NCBI RefSeq assembly: GCF_023051175.1
Contig: NZ_JALKII010000013.1
Span: forward strand, 1 to 37,883
Direction: 5' to 3'
DNA length: 37,883 bases
Source: Alcanivorax quisquiliarum
Lineage (GTDB): Bacteria > Pseudomonadota > Gammaproteobacteria > Pseudomonadales > Alcanivoracaceae
The notes below the pieces were generated by a model that had not been told where the DNA came from, did no database searches, and saw only the letters and a program-made list of their open reading frames with translations. The translations under genes and the position numbers were made by a program. Shown here in pieces: positions 8,635 through 16,157 of this stretch (positions are counted from its first letter, which is position 1; every line of letters starts with the position of its first letter).

Positions 8635-9591
8635 TCATATCCTCATCAGCCGCAAGCGTTCCTTGAAGCCCAGCATACCATCAGGCACGCCCCCAGGCGC
8701 CTCGATTGCAGCTGCTACCGCGGACGCCCGGCTTTCCCACCGGTGCATACTGCACACCAGCTCGCTACCCGCCTCGGCAATCTTTTCCGCATCATCCGGC
8801 CGCTCCCTGACCCACGCCAGTTTCGCCTGAAGTTCATCGAGGCTCTCATACATCAAAAGATGCCGGCCCTCTTCAAACCCAAGAGCCTGTTGCTCGGCCT
8901 CGGGCTGACGCCAGGCCAATAACAGGCAGCCTGCGGCCATCGCCTCGAAATTCTTGATCATGTACTCGTTGAACCCCACGTCTGCACTGACAAACACCCG
9001 GATACGATTGAGAAGCTGGTTATAGGCGGCTCCCGGCTCCGCTCGCATTATCTTTATGAGATTTTTTCTCACCGCACTTTCCAGAAAAGTCCGGCGCTCA
9101 CGATAGACCTTGTGGGATATTCGACCGACAAAAGCTGCAGGGATATCTCGCTCCATCCGCTCATTGCGTATCACTTCCGGATCATAACCCTTGCACACCA
9201 GCTCCGCCGCGATTCCGCGCTGCCTGAAGTAGGCCATAAGACAGGCGCTGGACGTCAACACTTTCACTGGCGAAATATATTTGAGCACCGGGACATAGCA
9301 GCGATACCAGCTCGACGCCGGCACGTTCTCCTGGCACATGTCAAAATCGAATATCACGAGGTTCACTATTCCCCGCAACCGTTTAACGTCGGCCCCCATT
9401 CGCCGCAAATTGGCATCAACAACCACCCGATCGTAACCGTGGCCGCCGACAAGGCCTGCCAACACCTGCACGGCCTGCGCCTCATCCGGCACAACAACGC
9501 GAGAAACCTCCAGTTGGACGGGCATATGCTTCCATATAATACCGCACCTGTTATCTTTACTTGCCGTTGAAACCACTAGTATTTTTTTCAT
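8635..9591 (-). CDS. GT-B fold glycosyltransferase (glycosyl transferases group 1 type)
   Basis: Predicted cytoplasmic sugar transferase of 318 residues. The C-terminal half has the nucleotide-sugar site pattern MIKNFEAMAAGCLLL, then EGRHLLMYESLDEL, as in the group of glycosyltransferases that includes CgeB-like proteins. The N-terminus MKKILVVSTA is a Rossmann-like strand. ATG at 9591 is the clear start. It comes 83 bases after the double-kinase gene on the same strand, so it may be read from the waa operon or its own promoter in that AT-rich gap. I see no confident promoter there. It heads the three-gene set with the pyruvyl transferase and the sulfotransferase remnant. The donor and linkage cannot be inferred. 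Confidence 0.8.
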   Translation of the reverse strand: MKKILVVSTASKDNRCGIIWKHMPVQLEVSRVVVPDEAQAVQVLAGLVGGHGYDRVVVDANLRRMGADVKRLRGIVNLVIFDFDMCQENVPASSWYRCYVPVLKYISPVKVLTSSACLMAYFRQRGIAAELVCKGYDPEVIRNERMERDIPAAFVGRISHKVYRERRTFLESAVRKNLIKIMRAEPGAAYNQLLNRIRVFVSADVGFNEYMIKNFEAMAAGCLLLAWRQPEAEQQALGFEEGRHLLMYESLDELQAKLAWVRERPDDAEKIAEAGSELVCSMHRWESRASAVAAAIEAPGGVPDGMLGFKERLRLMRI

Positions 9592-9674
9592 GACTCGACA
9601 CGCACTCCCGCATCCCCATGCTGCGTAAAAAACGGCTCAGTTCAATGGCATTTGCCACCACTTTTTATCTAAAA

Positions 9675-11048
9675 TCAATTCAGGCACTCGATCATTTTTT
9701 CTCTTAAGGCTTTGCTTTCTGCCCAGTTACGTAACAACCGGGCCTTGTCCCGATCAATTGCCCTGTTCGCACGTCGCTGGCTTCGAAAGCGGCGCCAGCC
9801 ATCAAGATCTATTAAGCCCGCCTTGGCGTCGCATAGCACTATATTGCTTGCCTTCATATCACCATGCGCCCATCTGAACATACGCATCAGTATAAAAAGT
9901 TCAGTGAGCGAAGCGCACCATTCTGTGCGCAACTGAGAGTATTCTTGCACACTATCCAGCAACGGCCCCCGGTGTATCGCACTGATGAACCATGCAACTC
10001 CCGTTCGACGATCCTCCAGATAAGCGACAGGTGACGGGGTATAAACACCGCAGTACTGCAAAAAATGGGCTGCACGCCAGGAGCGCCGGGCCCGGCTCGA
10101 GCCTAGCCACACTTTCCACTGGTTACGCCTTTTCTTCAGGTTGTACCTTTTGACAACCCATCCAAGGTGATCCAGCGCAACGACCGTGGAGGCACCTCCG
10201 TCTTTCAGCATGCGTCCATGCTCGGTCAACCCGTCCGATCCGCTTCCTAATAATGCAAGCAATTGCGGATGCGCACTGCGCACACACATACCCCGCAGCC
10301 CGGCTACTGCCACTGTCTGATAATGAGTGCAGTCGCGCTCGGTTTTTTTGAGCATGACTTCATAGCGGTGCTGCTGCGCTTTGCGGACAAGGTGCCGGGG
10401 TGGAAGATTGGCGGCTTCGCTGCCTTCCGCAAGAACTGCCTCAGCATCGATCGGCGGCACTTGCGCAAGAAGAAGTGCGAGATTTTTCGCAAGCTGTCGC
10501 GATGACACCTTTCCAATACGACAACCGGCTGCATCGAGCATGAACCAGCCCGACTCTCCCCAAAGGAAGTTGGATAAATGCGCATCGTGCTGCACGACAC
10601 CACGGCGCGCTTGCTCTGCGACCCAACTCAACAGTGACTTCAATGCTTCCGTGCGCTCTTCAGATGCGGCGGGTGCAATGATCCGTTCCGCCGCAAGCTG
10701 CCCACTGATCTCAGCGAGCACCAGAAGTGCGCCTGCCCCTCCTGACTCCCCTGATCCCCCAGGCTCTGCCCAAAGGCACTCGGGCGCAGGCACACCACGT
10801 TGCGCCAGTGCTTGCAGAGCCTGCCTCTCGTCAGCCCAGGCAGCGTCCCCCGCCCTGCCAGGTGCAAACACTTTGACCACTACCGGTCGGCCACGCCATA
10901 GCGCTCTCGCAACCAGACGTCTTGATGGTAACCAGCGGAGGCTTTCAGTAACCAGCAGCGGGCCGTCAGCGAGCAAAACTTTACCATGGCTCCCGGCTGG
11001 CAACCCCTGTTCAACCAGTGTTGCGAGGCTGATCTCGTTGTCGATCAC
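9675..11048 (-). CDS. Two-domain lipopolysaccharide-kinase-like protein
   Basis: The 457-residue protein contains two kinase-like domains in a row. The first (about 30-200) has a putative ATP lysine in VVVKVF (Lys59), a catalytic-loop-like HDAHLSNFL (154-162) and FMLDAAG with Asp172. The second (about 275-430) has WVVKRY (Lys300), HGDMKASNIVL (395-405) and GLIDLDGW with Asp414/Asp416. Both resemble the Kdo/WaaP kinase group. The first has HDAH where the second has HGDMK, so the two are not simple duplicates. The start is GTG at 11048, 12 bases after waaP. In P. aeruginosa, kinase-like genes follow waaP in the same place, so a role in core phosphorylation or a related step is likely. No specific reaction can be assigned. 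Confidence 0.8.
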   Translation of the reverse strand: MIDNEISLATLVEQGLPAGSHGKVLLADGPLLVTESLRWLPSRRLVARALWRGRPVVVKVFAPGRAGDAAWADERQALQALAQRGVPAPECLWAEPGGSGESGGAGALLVLAEISGQLAAERIIAPAASEERTEALKSLLSWVAEQARRGVVQHDAHLSNFLWGESGWFMLDAAGCRIGKVSSRQLAKNLALLLAQVPPIDAEAVLAEGSEAANLPPRHLVRKAQQHRYEVMLKKTERDCTHYQTVAVAGLRGMCVRSAHPQLLALLGSGSDGLTEHGRMLKDGGASTVVALDHLGWVVKRYNLKKRRNQWKVWLGSSRARRSWRAAHFLQYCGVYTPSPVAYLEDRRTGVAWFISAIHRGPLLDSVQEYSQLRTEWCASLTELFILMRMFRWAHGDMKASNIVLCDAKAGLIDLDGWRRFRSQRRANRAIDRDKARLLRNWAESKALREKMIECLN

Positions 11049-11060
11049 ATCGTTCTCACT

Positions 11061-11876
11061 CTACAACCACTCTGGCGGCTCACGGCCCATATCTTTGCGA
11101 TATAACGCTTCTGCACGCCGCTTGACCGCGCACCAGAACGCTTTGTCGTCTCGCAAGGTCCGCGACAACGATCCCCCTGTGTAATGCCTCACGCACCGCA
11201 ACCAATCTCGCCGAGACAACCCGATATCCATAGCCGAGTATGCCAGCCCCGCGATGTCTTTGATCATCCACCGTCGAGGCACTCGCTTGCGGCATTGTGC
11301 GCGATGCAGATCAATCAGATGGCAGCGTACTGCATCGTCCGCTCCACCAAGCGTCTCCGGGTAAAGCAAAAAATGGCAGAGATAGAAATCTCGATGATTG
11401 ATACCGGAGCGATGCATGATGCGTGCGATCCGCATGACAACCCGCACCAGCTGCCGTTTCTGGTTCATCTGCGGCGGCTGCGATTTCCAATCGCGGCAGT
11501 AATCCTCGAGACTGACGGAGCCGTCAAGATCCTCAGTGATCAGAAAACTCTCGATATGCGCTGGGTTGATTCCCCGTTCGCCAAAAGCCACCGGGACGAG
11601 CGTATCCAGGCCAACTTCCGATAGCCGCCGCGCCGCCTCGTACTCATTACGCGCACTGACCACAGGCGCACGCAGCTGCACAAGGTTCTTGATGACCTCT
11701 TGCCAGCCGACGCCTGCATGATACTTGAGGAAATAGGACTGCCCGCCGTGCGTGAAGCGCAGTGTGCGGCGGCCTTCCTTTTCCCGAAAAATGTCGCCCT
11801 GCAGATCGGCAGCCATCCGAAAAGGGTCCTTGCCTTCCCACGCTACTGCCCAGTCTTCTCGCAAATAAAGCCTCAT
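11061..11876 (-). CDS. waaP: LPS core heptose I kinase WaaP
   Basis: Phosphorylates heptose I of the LPS inner core, a modification needed for outer-membrane integrity and essential in P. aeruginosa. The 271-residue protein carries LRFTHGGQSYFLKYH with the ATP lysine near residue 51. The catalytic loop is NHRDFYLCHFL with Asp163, the same position as the catalytic aspartate I recall for P. aeruginosa WaaP. HLIDLHRAQ follows. Its ATG overlaps the waaG stop in an ATGA (11873-11876), so the two are translationally coupled. All kinase motifs look intact. Confidence 0.95.
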   Translation of the reverse strand: MRLYLREDWAVAWEGKDPFRMAADLQGDIFREKEGRRTLRFTHGGQSYFLKYHAGVGWQEVIKNLVQLRAPVVSARNEYEAARRLSEVGLDTLVPVAFGERGINPAHIESFLITEDLDGSVSLEDYCRDWKSQPPQMNQKRQLVRVVMRIARIMHRSGINHRDFYLCHFLLYPETLGGADDAVRCHLIDLHRAQCRKRVPRRWMIKDIAGLAYSAMDIGLSRRDWLRCVRHYTGGSLSRTLRDDKAFWCAVKRRAEALYRKDMGREPPEWL

Positions 11877-12985
11877 GAAAAGCGTGCCTCCAGCAGATCG
11901 ACCACTCGCTCAGGCAGCGAGTAAAGATCATGCTCGCGACCATATCGCGCGCCCGCTTCGCCCCAAGGCCCGGGAAGCGAGTCGAGCATTTTCGCAAGTG
12001 TGACATTCAGCACTTCTTGAGAAAACGGCGACCTGATCACTTCGCCCGATTGCGCCTCCAGGACGTATCGTGCATAGCCACATGTATCTGTGGTCAGGAC
12101 AGGTAGACCCGCCACTGTGGCCTCAAGTAACACCATACCTGCCGACTCCCGGTAAGCCGGGTGCAACAGCAGATCCGCAGCCTGCATCAGCGCGGGCACA
12201 TCATCGCGAGGGCCGACACTGCGCACATGCGCCGCGATCCTTTGTCGCACAGCTGGCGATAACGAAGCCAGGAAAGGTTTAGGATCGTCGTTACCCACGA
12301 TCATCAGCCGCGTGCGGGCCAGTTGCTGGTCAGGCAAGCTTGCCAATGCATCCAGCGCTCGATCCAGCCCTTTGACTCTGAAACCCGAACCGACAAACAA
12401 CAGTAATTTATCGCCATCACTGAGAGACAGCGTATTCCGCATCGTTGCCCTCAGCTGGTGTGCGTTGTCGGGCTGGCGGTGCACCGGCTCGATGCCCGGC
12501 GGGAGCACGGTAAACCGCTTCGCCGACAGTGCATAATGTTGCTGGTATTGGTGCTGCTGGTGCTCGTTCAGAAACAGAAAATACGCATGCTCTGCCACCT
12601 GCTGCTCCAACCGCAGGTACGTCCGATAGCGGGGAAGCCAGCGCAGCAGCAGCGGTTTTTCGGCCAGATGCGCGGCGAAACAGCTATCTGATGCGAAATA
12701 AACATCCAGCCCGGGCAAGCGGTTGAACCCCAACACAATATCGGCGGGCTGCCTTGCCAAGGCAGCGCCGAGCGCGGCGGCGAACGAGGCCATACGACCG
12801 TGGTTACTGCTGCCCTGCACCGGTAGTTGTTCCACCTTCAGACCGGGTAAGGCTTCTCCCTCCCACGCTGCCACATAACAGGTAACCTGATGACCACGGG
12901 CCAGCGAGGCGCGAGCAATGCGCCAGAAGTCTCGCTGTAACCCTCCGTAGGGAAAGTACCTGTACAGGCAGAACGCGAGTTTCAT
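11873..12985 (-). CDS. waaG: LPS core glucosyltransferase WaaG
   Basis: GT-B glycosyltransferase that adds the first outer-core hexose to heptose II at the inner-membrane surface. The 370 residues match the family length. Visible motifs are the N-terminal FCLYRYFPYGGLQRDF, the hinge LLFVGSGFRVKGLDRAL, and the donor-site block HPAYRESAGMVLLEATVAG with the EX7E-type acidic pair. The start ATG at 12985 overlaps the waaC stop in ATGA, and its own stop overlaps waaP in the same way. It lies in the middle of the waaF-waaC-waaG-waaP operon. Confidence 0.95.
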   Translation of the reverse strand: MKLAFCLYRYFPYGGLQRDFWRIARASLARGHQVTCYVAAWEGEALPGLKVEQLPVQGSSNHGRMASFAAALGAALARQPADIVLGFNRLPGLDVYFASDSCFAAHLAEKPLLLRWLPRYRTYLRLEQQVAEHAYFLFLNEHQQHQYQQHYALSAKRFTVLPPGIEPVHRQPDNAHQLRATMRNTLSLSDGDKLLLFVGSGFRVKGLDRALDALASLPDQQLARTRLMIVGNDDPKPFLASLSPAVRQRIAAHVRSVGPRDDVPALMQAADLLLHPAYRESAGMVLLEATVAGLPVLTTDTCGYARYVLEAQSGEVIRSPFSQEVLNVTLAKMLDSLPGPWGEAGARYGREHDLYSLPERVVDLLEARFS

Positions 12986-14031
12986 ACAGCCGGCCCCATC
13001 TCAGCCCTGCTCGACAACAACGCTTCCCAAACCCGCTCCGGCGGCAAATTGCTGAAGCACGGCGGCTCCACACCCTGCCCGCTCTCGCCACGATAGGTGC
13101 AGCGCTCCTGCACGCAAGGGGCGCAGGGGAACTGCGCCGAAAGGGAATGCGCGCGCGGGCCGAGTACGCCGGTCAGGGCGGGATCGGTGGGGCCGTATAG
13201 CCCGACCCCGGTCATCCCTGCGGCAGCGGCGAGGTGCGCCAGCCCGGTGTCCACGGCAATGAAGCCGTCCCAACGTAGAAATGCGTCCGTCAGCGCCGCC
13301 AGCGTCATGGGCGGCAACACTTCGCACTGTGGCATGCCGTGGGCGATGCGCTGCGCCCGCTGCTGCTCCGCCTCGTTGCCCCAGGGCAGGTAGACCCTGT
13401 GCCCGGCGTTGCAAGCCAGGGCTGCCAGCTCGCGCCAGTAGGCTTGCGGGTAATGTTTGGTGGGCCATGTCGTCCCGTGACAGAACACCAGCTCCGCAGG
13501 CTGTGCCAGCGGGCGTGGCGGCGCGGGCCGTGGCAGGCCGTAATCCGGCGGGGTGTCAGGCGGCAGCGCATAGCCCAATGCCTGAGCGAACAGTTGCCGG
13601 GTGCGGGTCACCGCGTGCTGGCCGCGAGCAACGGCCAGCGGATGATCCAGCGCCAGTGCGGAGAGGCTTTCGCGAGCCGAGGCGCGATCCAGCCCGTAGC
13701 GGGGCGGCTTCGCCAGCCGGGTGACAAAGGCGCTTTTCAACAAGCCCTGCGCATCAATGACGGCATCATAGCCCGGTGCGCTGACCTGCTCGCGAAACGC
13801 CTGCCATTCGCCACTGGCGCGGGCCTTGAGCGGGTGCTTGCGCCAGCGCCGCAGTTCACACGGGATGACCTTGCCCACCGCAGGATGCCGCGCAGCGATA
13901 TCGGCAAAAGCGGCCTCGACCACCCAATCGAAACGGATGCCGGGCACGGCTTGCGCCGCATCGGTGAGCGCCGGCAGGGTATGGATCACATCACCCATGG
14001 AGGAGGTCTTGATGAGCAGTACGCGCTTCAT
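12982..14031 (-). CDS. waaC: Lipopolysaccharide heptosyltransferase I WaaC
   Basis: GT9-family enzyme adding the first L,D-heptose to Kdo2-lipid A. The N-terminus RVLLIKTSSMGDVIHTLPAL is diagnostic. The C-terminal half has the donor block FIAVDTGLAHLAAAAGM followed by GLYGPTDP. At 349 residues it is somewhat longer than E. coli WaaC, with extra C-terminal sequence carrying CAPCVQERC. It starts eight bases after waaF and couples to waaG by ATGA overlap. Its substrate ADP-heptose comes from the HldE encoded in the same window. Confidence 0.95.
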   Translation of the reverse strand: MKRVLLIKTSSMGDVIHTLPALTDAAQAVPGIRFDWVVEAAFADIAARHPAVGKVIPCELRRWRKHPLKARASGEWQAFREQVSAPGYDAVIDAQGLLKSAFVTRLAKPPRYGLDRASARESLSALALDHPLAVARGQHAVTRTRQLFAQALGYALPPDTPPDYGLPRPAPPRPLAQPAELVFCHGTTWPTKHYPQAYWRELAALACNAGHRVYLPWGNEAEQQRAQRIAHGMPQCEVLPPMTLAALTDAFLRWDGFIAVDTGLAHLAAAAGMTGVGLYGPTDPALTGVLGPRAHSLSAQFPCAPCVQERCTYRGESGQGVEPPCFSNLPPERVWEALLSSRAEMGPAV

Positions 14032-14039
14032 CCGTCGCC

Positions 14040-15077
14040 CTACGCCAGCACGTTATCCAGCGCTGCGATGACCCGTTCCGGGCCAAGCTGGCGCAGGCAG
14101 TTGAGGTGCCCCAGCGGGCATTCGCGCTTGAAGCAGGGGCTGCAATCCAGGCCCAGCCGCACGATCTCCACTTTACCATGCAGCGGCGGCGTGAAATCCG
14201 GCGACGTGGAACCGTACACCGCCACCAGTGGCCGATGCAGTGCGGCGGCAATATGCATCAGCCCGGAATCGTTACTGACGACGGCGTTGGCGAGCGCCAG
14301 CAAATCCACTGCTTCAGGCAGGGCGGTTTCGCCTGCGAGCAGGTGCAGGCGCCAGCGCAATTTCTCCGGGATGGCGTCACGAATCAGTTCCGCCACCTCG
14401 CGATCCTTGGCCGAGCCGAAAACCCAGACCTGCCAGCCCTGCTCCAGTTGATGCCGCGCCACGTCCGCATAATACGCATCCGGCCAGCGCTTGGAGGGGC
14501 CGAACTCGGCACCGGGGCACAGCGCCAGAATCGGCAATGCCTGGTTCAGCCCCATGTTCTGCAAGGTACGGTCAGCGTTGCTGGTGTCCACATGCAGATG
14601 CGGTGGCGTGATCTCCGCCAGGGTGGGCACCGGGGCATCGGCCGGGTGCGCCAGCGCAACAAAGCGCTGCACCATCAGGGGATAGCGCTGTTTGTCCAAG
14701 GTGCGTACGTCGTTGAGCAGGCCGTAACGCATTTCGCCGCGCCAGCCGGTGCGCACCGGTATGCGCGCCCAGAACGGCAGCAAGGCGGATTTGAAGGAGT
14801 TAGGCAGCACGATGGCCTGATCATATTCGCCGGCCAGGCTGCGGCCTTGCTCGCGCCGCTCACGCAGGCGCAGATCACCGTGGCCGAAGGGCAGTGTCAG
14901 CGCCTGCCGTACCTCGGGCATCCGCGACAGCAGTGCGCGGCACCAGTCCGGCGCAAGCACGTCGATATGGCAGCCGGGATATTGTGCCCGCAGGGCCGAA
15001 AACAGCGTTTGCGCCATCACCATGTCGCCCACCCACGAGGGGCCAACGATCAGGATGCGGCGGGGAAGGTGCGACAT
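14040..15077 (-). CDS. waaF: ADP-heptose:LPS heptosyltransferase II WaaF
   Basis: GT9-family enzyme adding heptose II to heptose I of the inner core. The N-terminus RRILIVGPSWVGDMVMAQTL is the WaaF signature. LCPGAEFGPSKRWP (about 175) and VVSNDSGLMHIAAALHRP with YGSTSPDFTPP near residue 285 complete the donor site. A late CSPCFKRECPLGHLNC segment is typical for WaaF. At 345 residues it is full length. It is the first waa gene here, 61 bases after ilvE on the same strand; a strong hairpin (15101-15131) lies in that gap. Confidence 0.95.
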   Translation of the reverse strand: MSHLPRRILIVGPSWVGDMVMAQTLFSALRAQYPGCHIDVLAPDWCRALLSRMPEVRQALTLPFGHGDLRLRERREQGRSLAGEYDQAIVLPNSFKSALLPFWARIPVRTGWRGEMRYGLLNDVRTLDKQRYPLMVQRFVALAHPADAPVPTLAEITPPHLHVDTSNADRTLQNMGLNQALPILALCPGAEFGPSKRWPDAYYADVARHQLEQGWQVWVFGSAKDREVAELIRDAIPEKLRWRLHLLAGETALPEAVDLLALANAVVSNDSGLMHIAAALHRPLVAVYGSTSPDFTPPLHGKVEIVRLGLDCSPCFKRECPLGHLNCLRQLGPERVIAALDNVLA

Positions 15078-15100
15078 CAGGTGCTCCGCTTGAGAGGCGT

Positions 15101-15131
15101 CCGGCGCCCGCTCCGGGTGAGCGAGCGCCGG
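15101..15131 (-). terminator. Strong 31-base hairpin between ilvE and waaF
   Basis: Seven-base outer arms (CCGGCGC / GCGCCGG on the minus strand), one wobble pair and five-base inner arms (CGCTC / GAGCG) enclose a five-base loop. It starts eight bases after the ilvE stop. No T-run follows, so it may slow or partly terminate transcription, or protect mRNA ends, between an amino-acid gene and the LPS operon. Confidence 0.45.
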
Positions 15132-15138
15132 GAGGGCG

Positions 15139-16062
15139 TCATTTGGCCAACGTCAGCCACTCGGTGTATTGCGGCACCTTGCCACGCACGAGATCAAAGT
15201 AAAGCGTTTGCAGCTTTTCCGTTACCGGGCCGCGACGCCCTTCACCGATTACGCGGCCATCCAGTTCGCGGATCGGTGTCACCTCGGCAGCGGTGCCGGT
15301 GAAGAAGGCTTCGTCGGCAATATAGACTTCATCGCGGGTGATGCGTTTCTCGCGCACCTCGAAGCCCTGATCCGCCGCCAGCGTCAGCAGCGTCTTGCGG
15401 GTGATGCCGTCCAGGCACGAGGTCAGATCCGGGGTGTAGATCACGCCATCGCGCACGATGAAGACGTTCTCGCCGCTGCCTTCGGCCACATAGCCTTCCG
15501 GGTCCAGCAGCAGTGCTTCGTCGGCACCGCCGGAAAGCGCTTCGCTCAGCGCCAGCATGGAGTTGATGTAGTTGCCGTTCGCCTTCGCCTTGCACATGGC
15601 GATGTTGACGTGGTGCCGGGTGTAGGAGCTGGTGCGCACCTTGATGCCCAGCTCCAGCGCGTCCGGCGACATATAAGAAGGCCACTCCCAGGCCGCCACG
15701 ACCAAGTGCACCTTCAGATTGGAGGCACGCAGGCCCATGCCTTCGCTGCCGTAAAAAGCCATCGGGCGCAAATAGGCGTGCGGCAGCTTGTTGGCACGCA
15801 CGACGTCGATCTGCGCCTGGTTCACCTCGTCTTTGGAGAACGGGATCTTCATCTGCATGATGTGGGCGCTGTTGAACAGCCGGTCGGTGTGCTCCTGCAA
15901 CCGGAAGATCGCCGGGCCATCTGCCGTTTCATAGGCACGCACGCCCTCGAAGACGCCCATGCCGTAATGCAGTGTGTGAGTCAGCACATGCACCTTGGCT
16001 TCGCGCCAGGGCACCATTTCTCCGTCCAGCCAGATAAAACCATCACGATCAGCCATCGACAT
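15139..16062 (-). CDS. ilvE: Branched-chain amino acid aminotransferase IlvE
   Basis: PLP enzyme making the last step of valine, leucine and isoleucine synthesis in the cytoplasm. ATG at 16062 gives MSMADRDGFIWLDGE and a 307-residue protein, the usual class length; GGGAG lies a little over ten bases upstream. Visible motifs are THTLHYGMGVFEGVRAYE, RTSSYTRHHVNIAMCKAKANGN with the PLP lysine region (described here only by its parts: RTSSYTRH, then KAKANGNY), EGYVAEGSGENVF and EAFFTGTAAEVTPI. Sitting between glnE and waaF is the arrangement known from pseudomonads. The other branched-chain gene in the window, ilvD, is about 8.5 kb away. Confidence 0.96.
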   Translation of the reverse strand: MSMADRDGFIWLDGEMVPWREAKVHVLTHTLHYGMGVFEGVRAYETADGPAIFRLQEHTDRLFNSAHIMQMKIPFSKDEVNQAQIDVVRANKLPHAYLRPMAFYGSEGMGLRASNLKVHLVVAAWEWPSYMSPDALELGIKVRTSSYTRHHVNIAMCKAKANGNYINSMLALSEALSGGADEALLLDPEGYVAEGSGENVFIVRDGVIYTPDLTSCLDGITRKTLLTLAADQGFEVREKRITRDEVYIADEAFFTGTAAEVTPIRELDGRVIGEGRRGPVTEKLQTLYFDLVRGKVPQYTEWLTLAK

Positions 16063-16157
16063 GGCGCTTGTTCTCCCAAGAAAATTCAGCCCAGAACCGA
16101 TAATCGATCCGGCACGCGGTTGCCGCACACCGGGTAATGCTTGCGCTCCCTGCCTGG

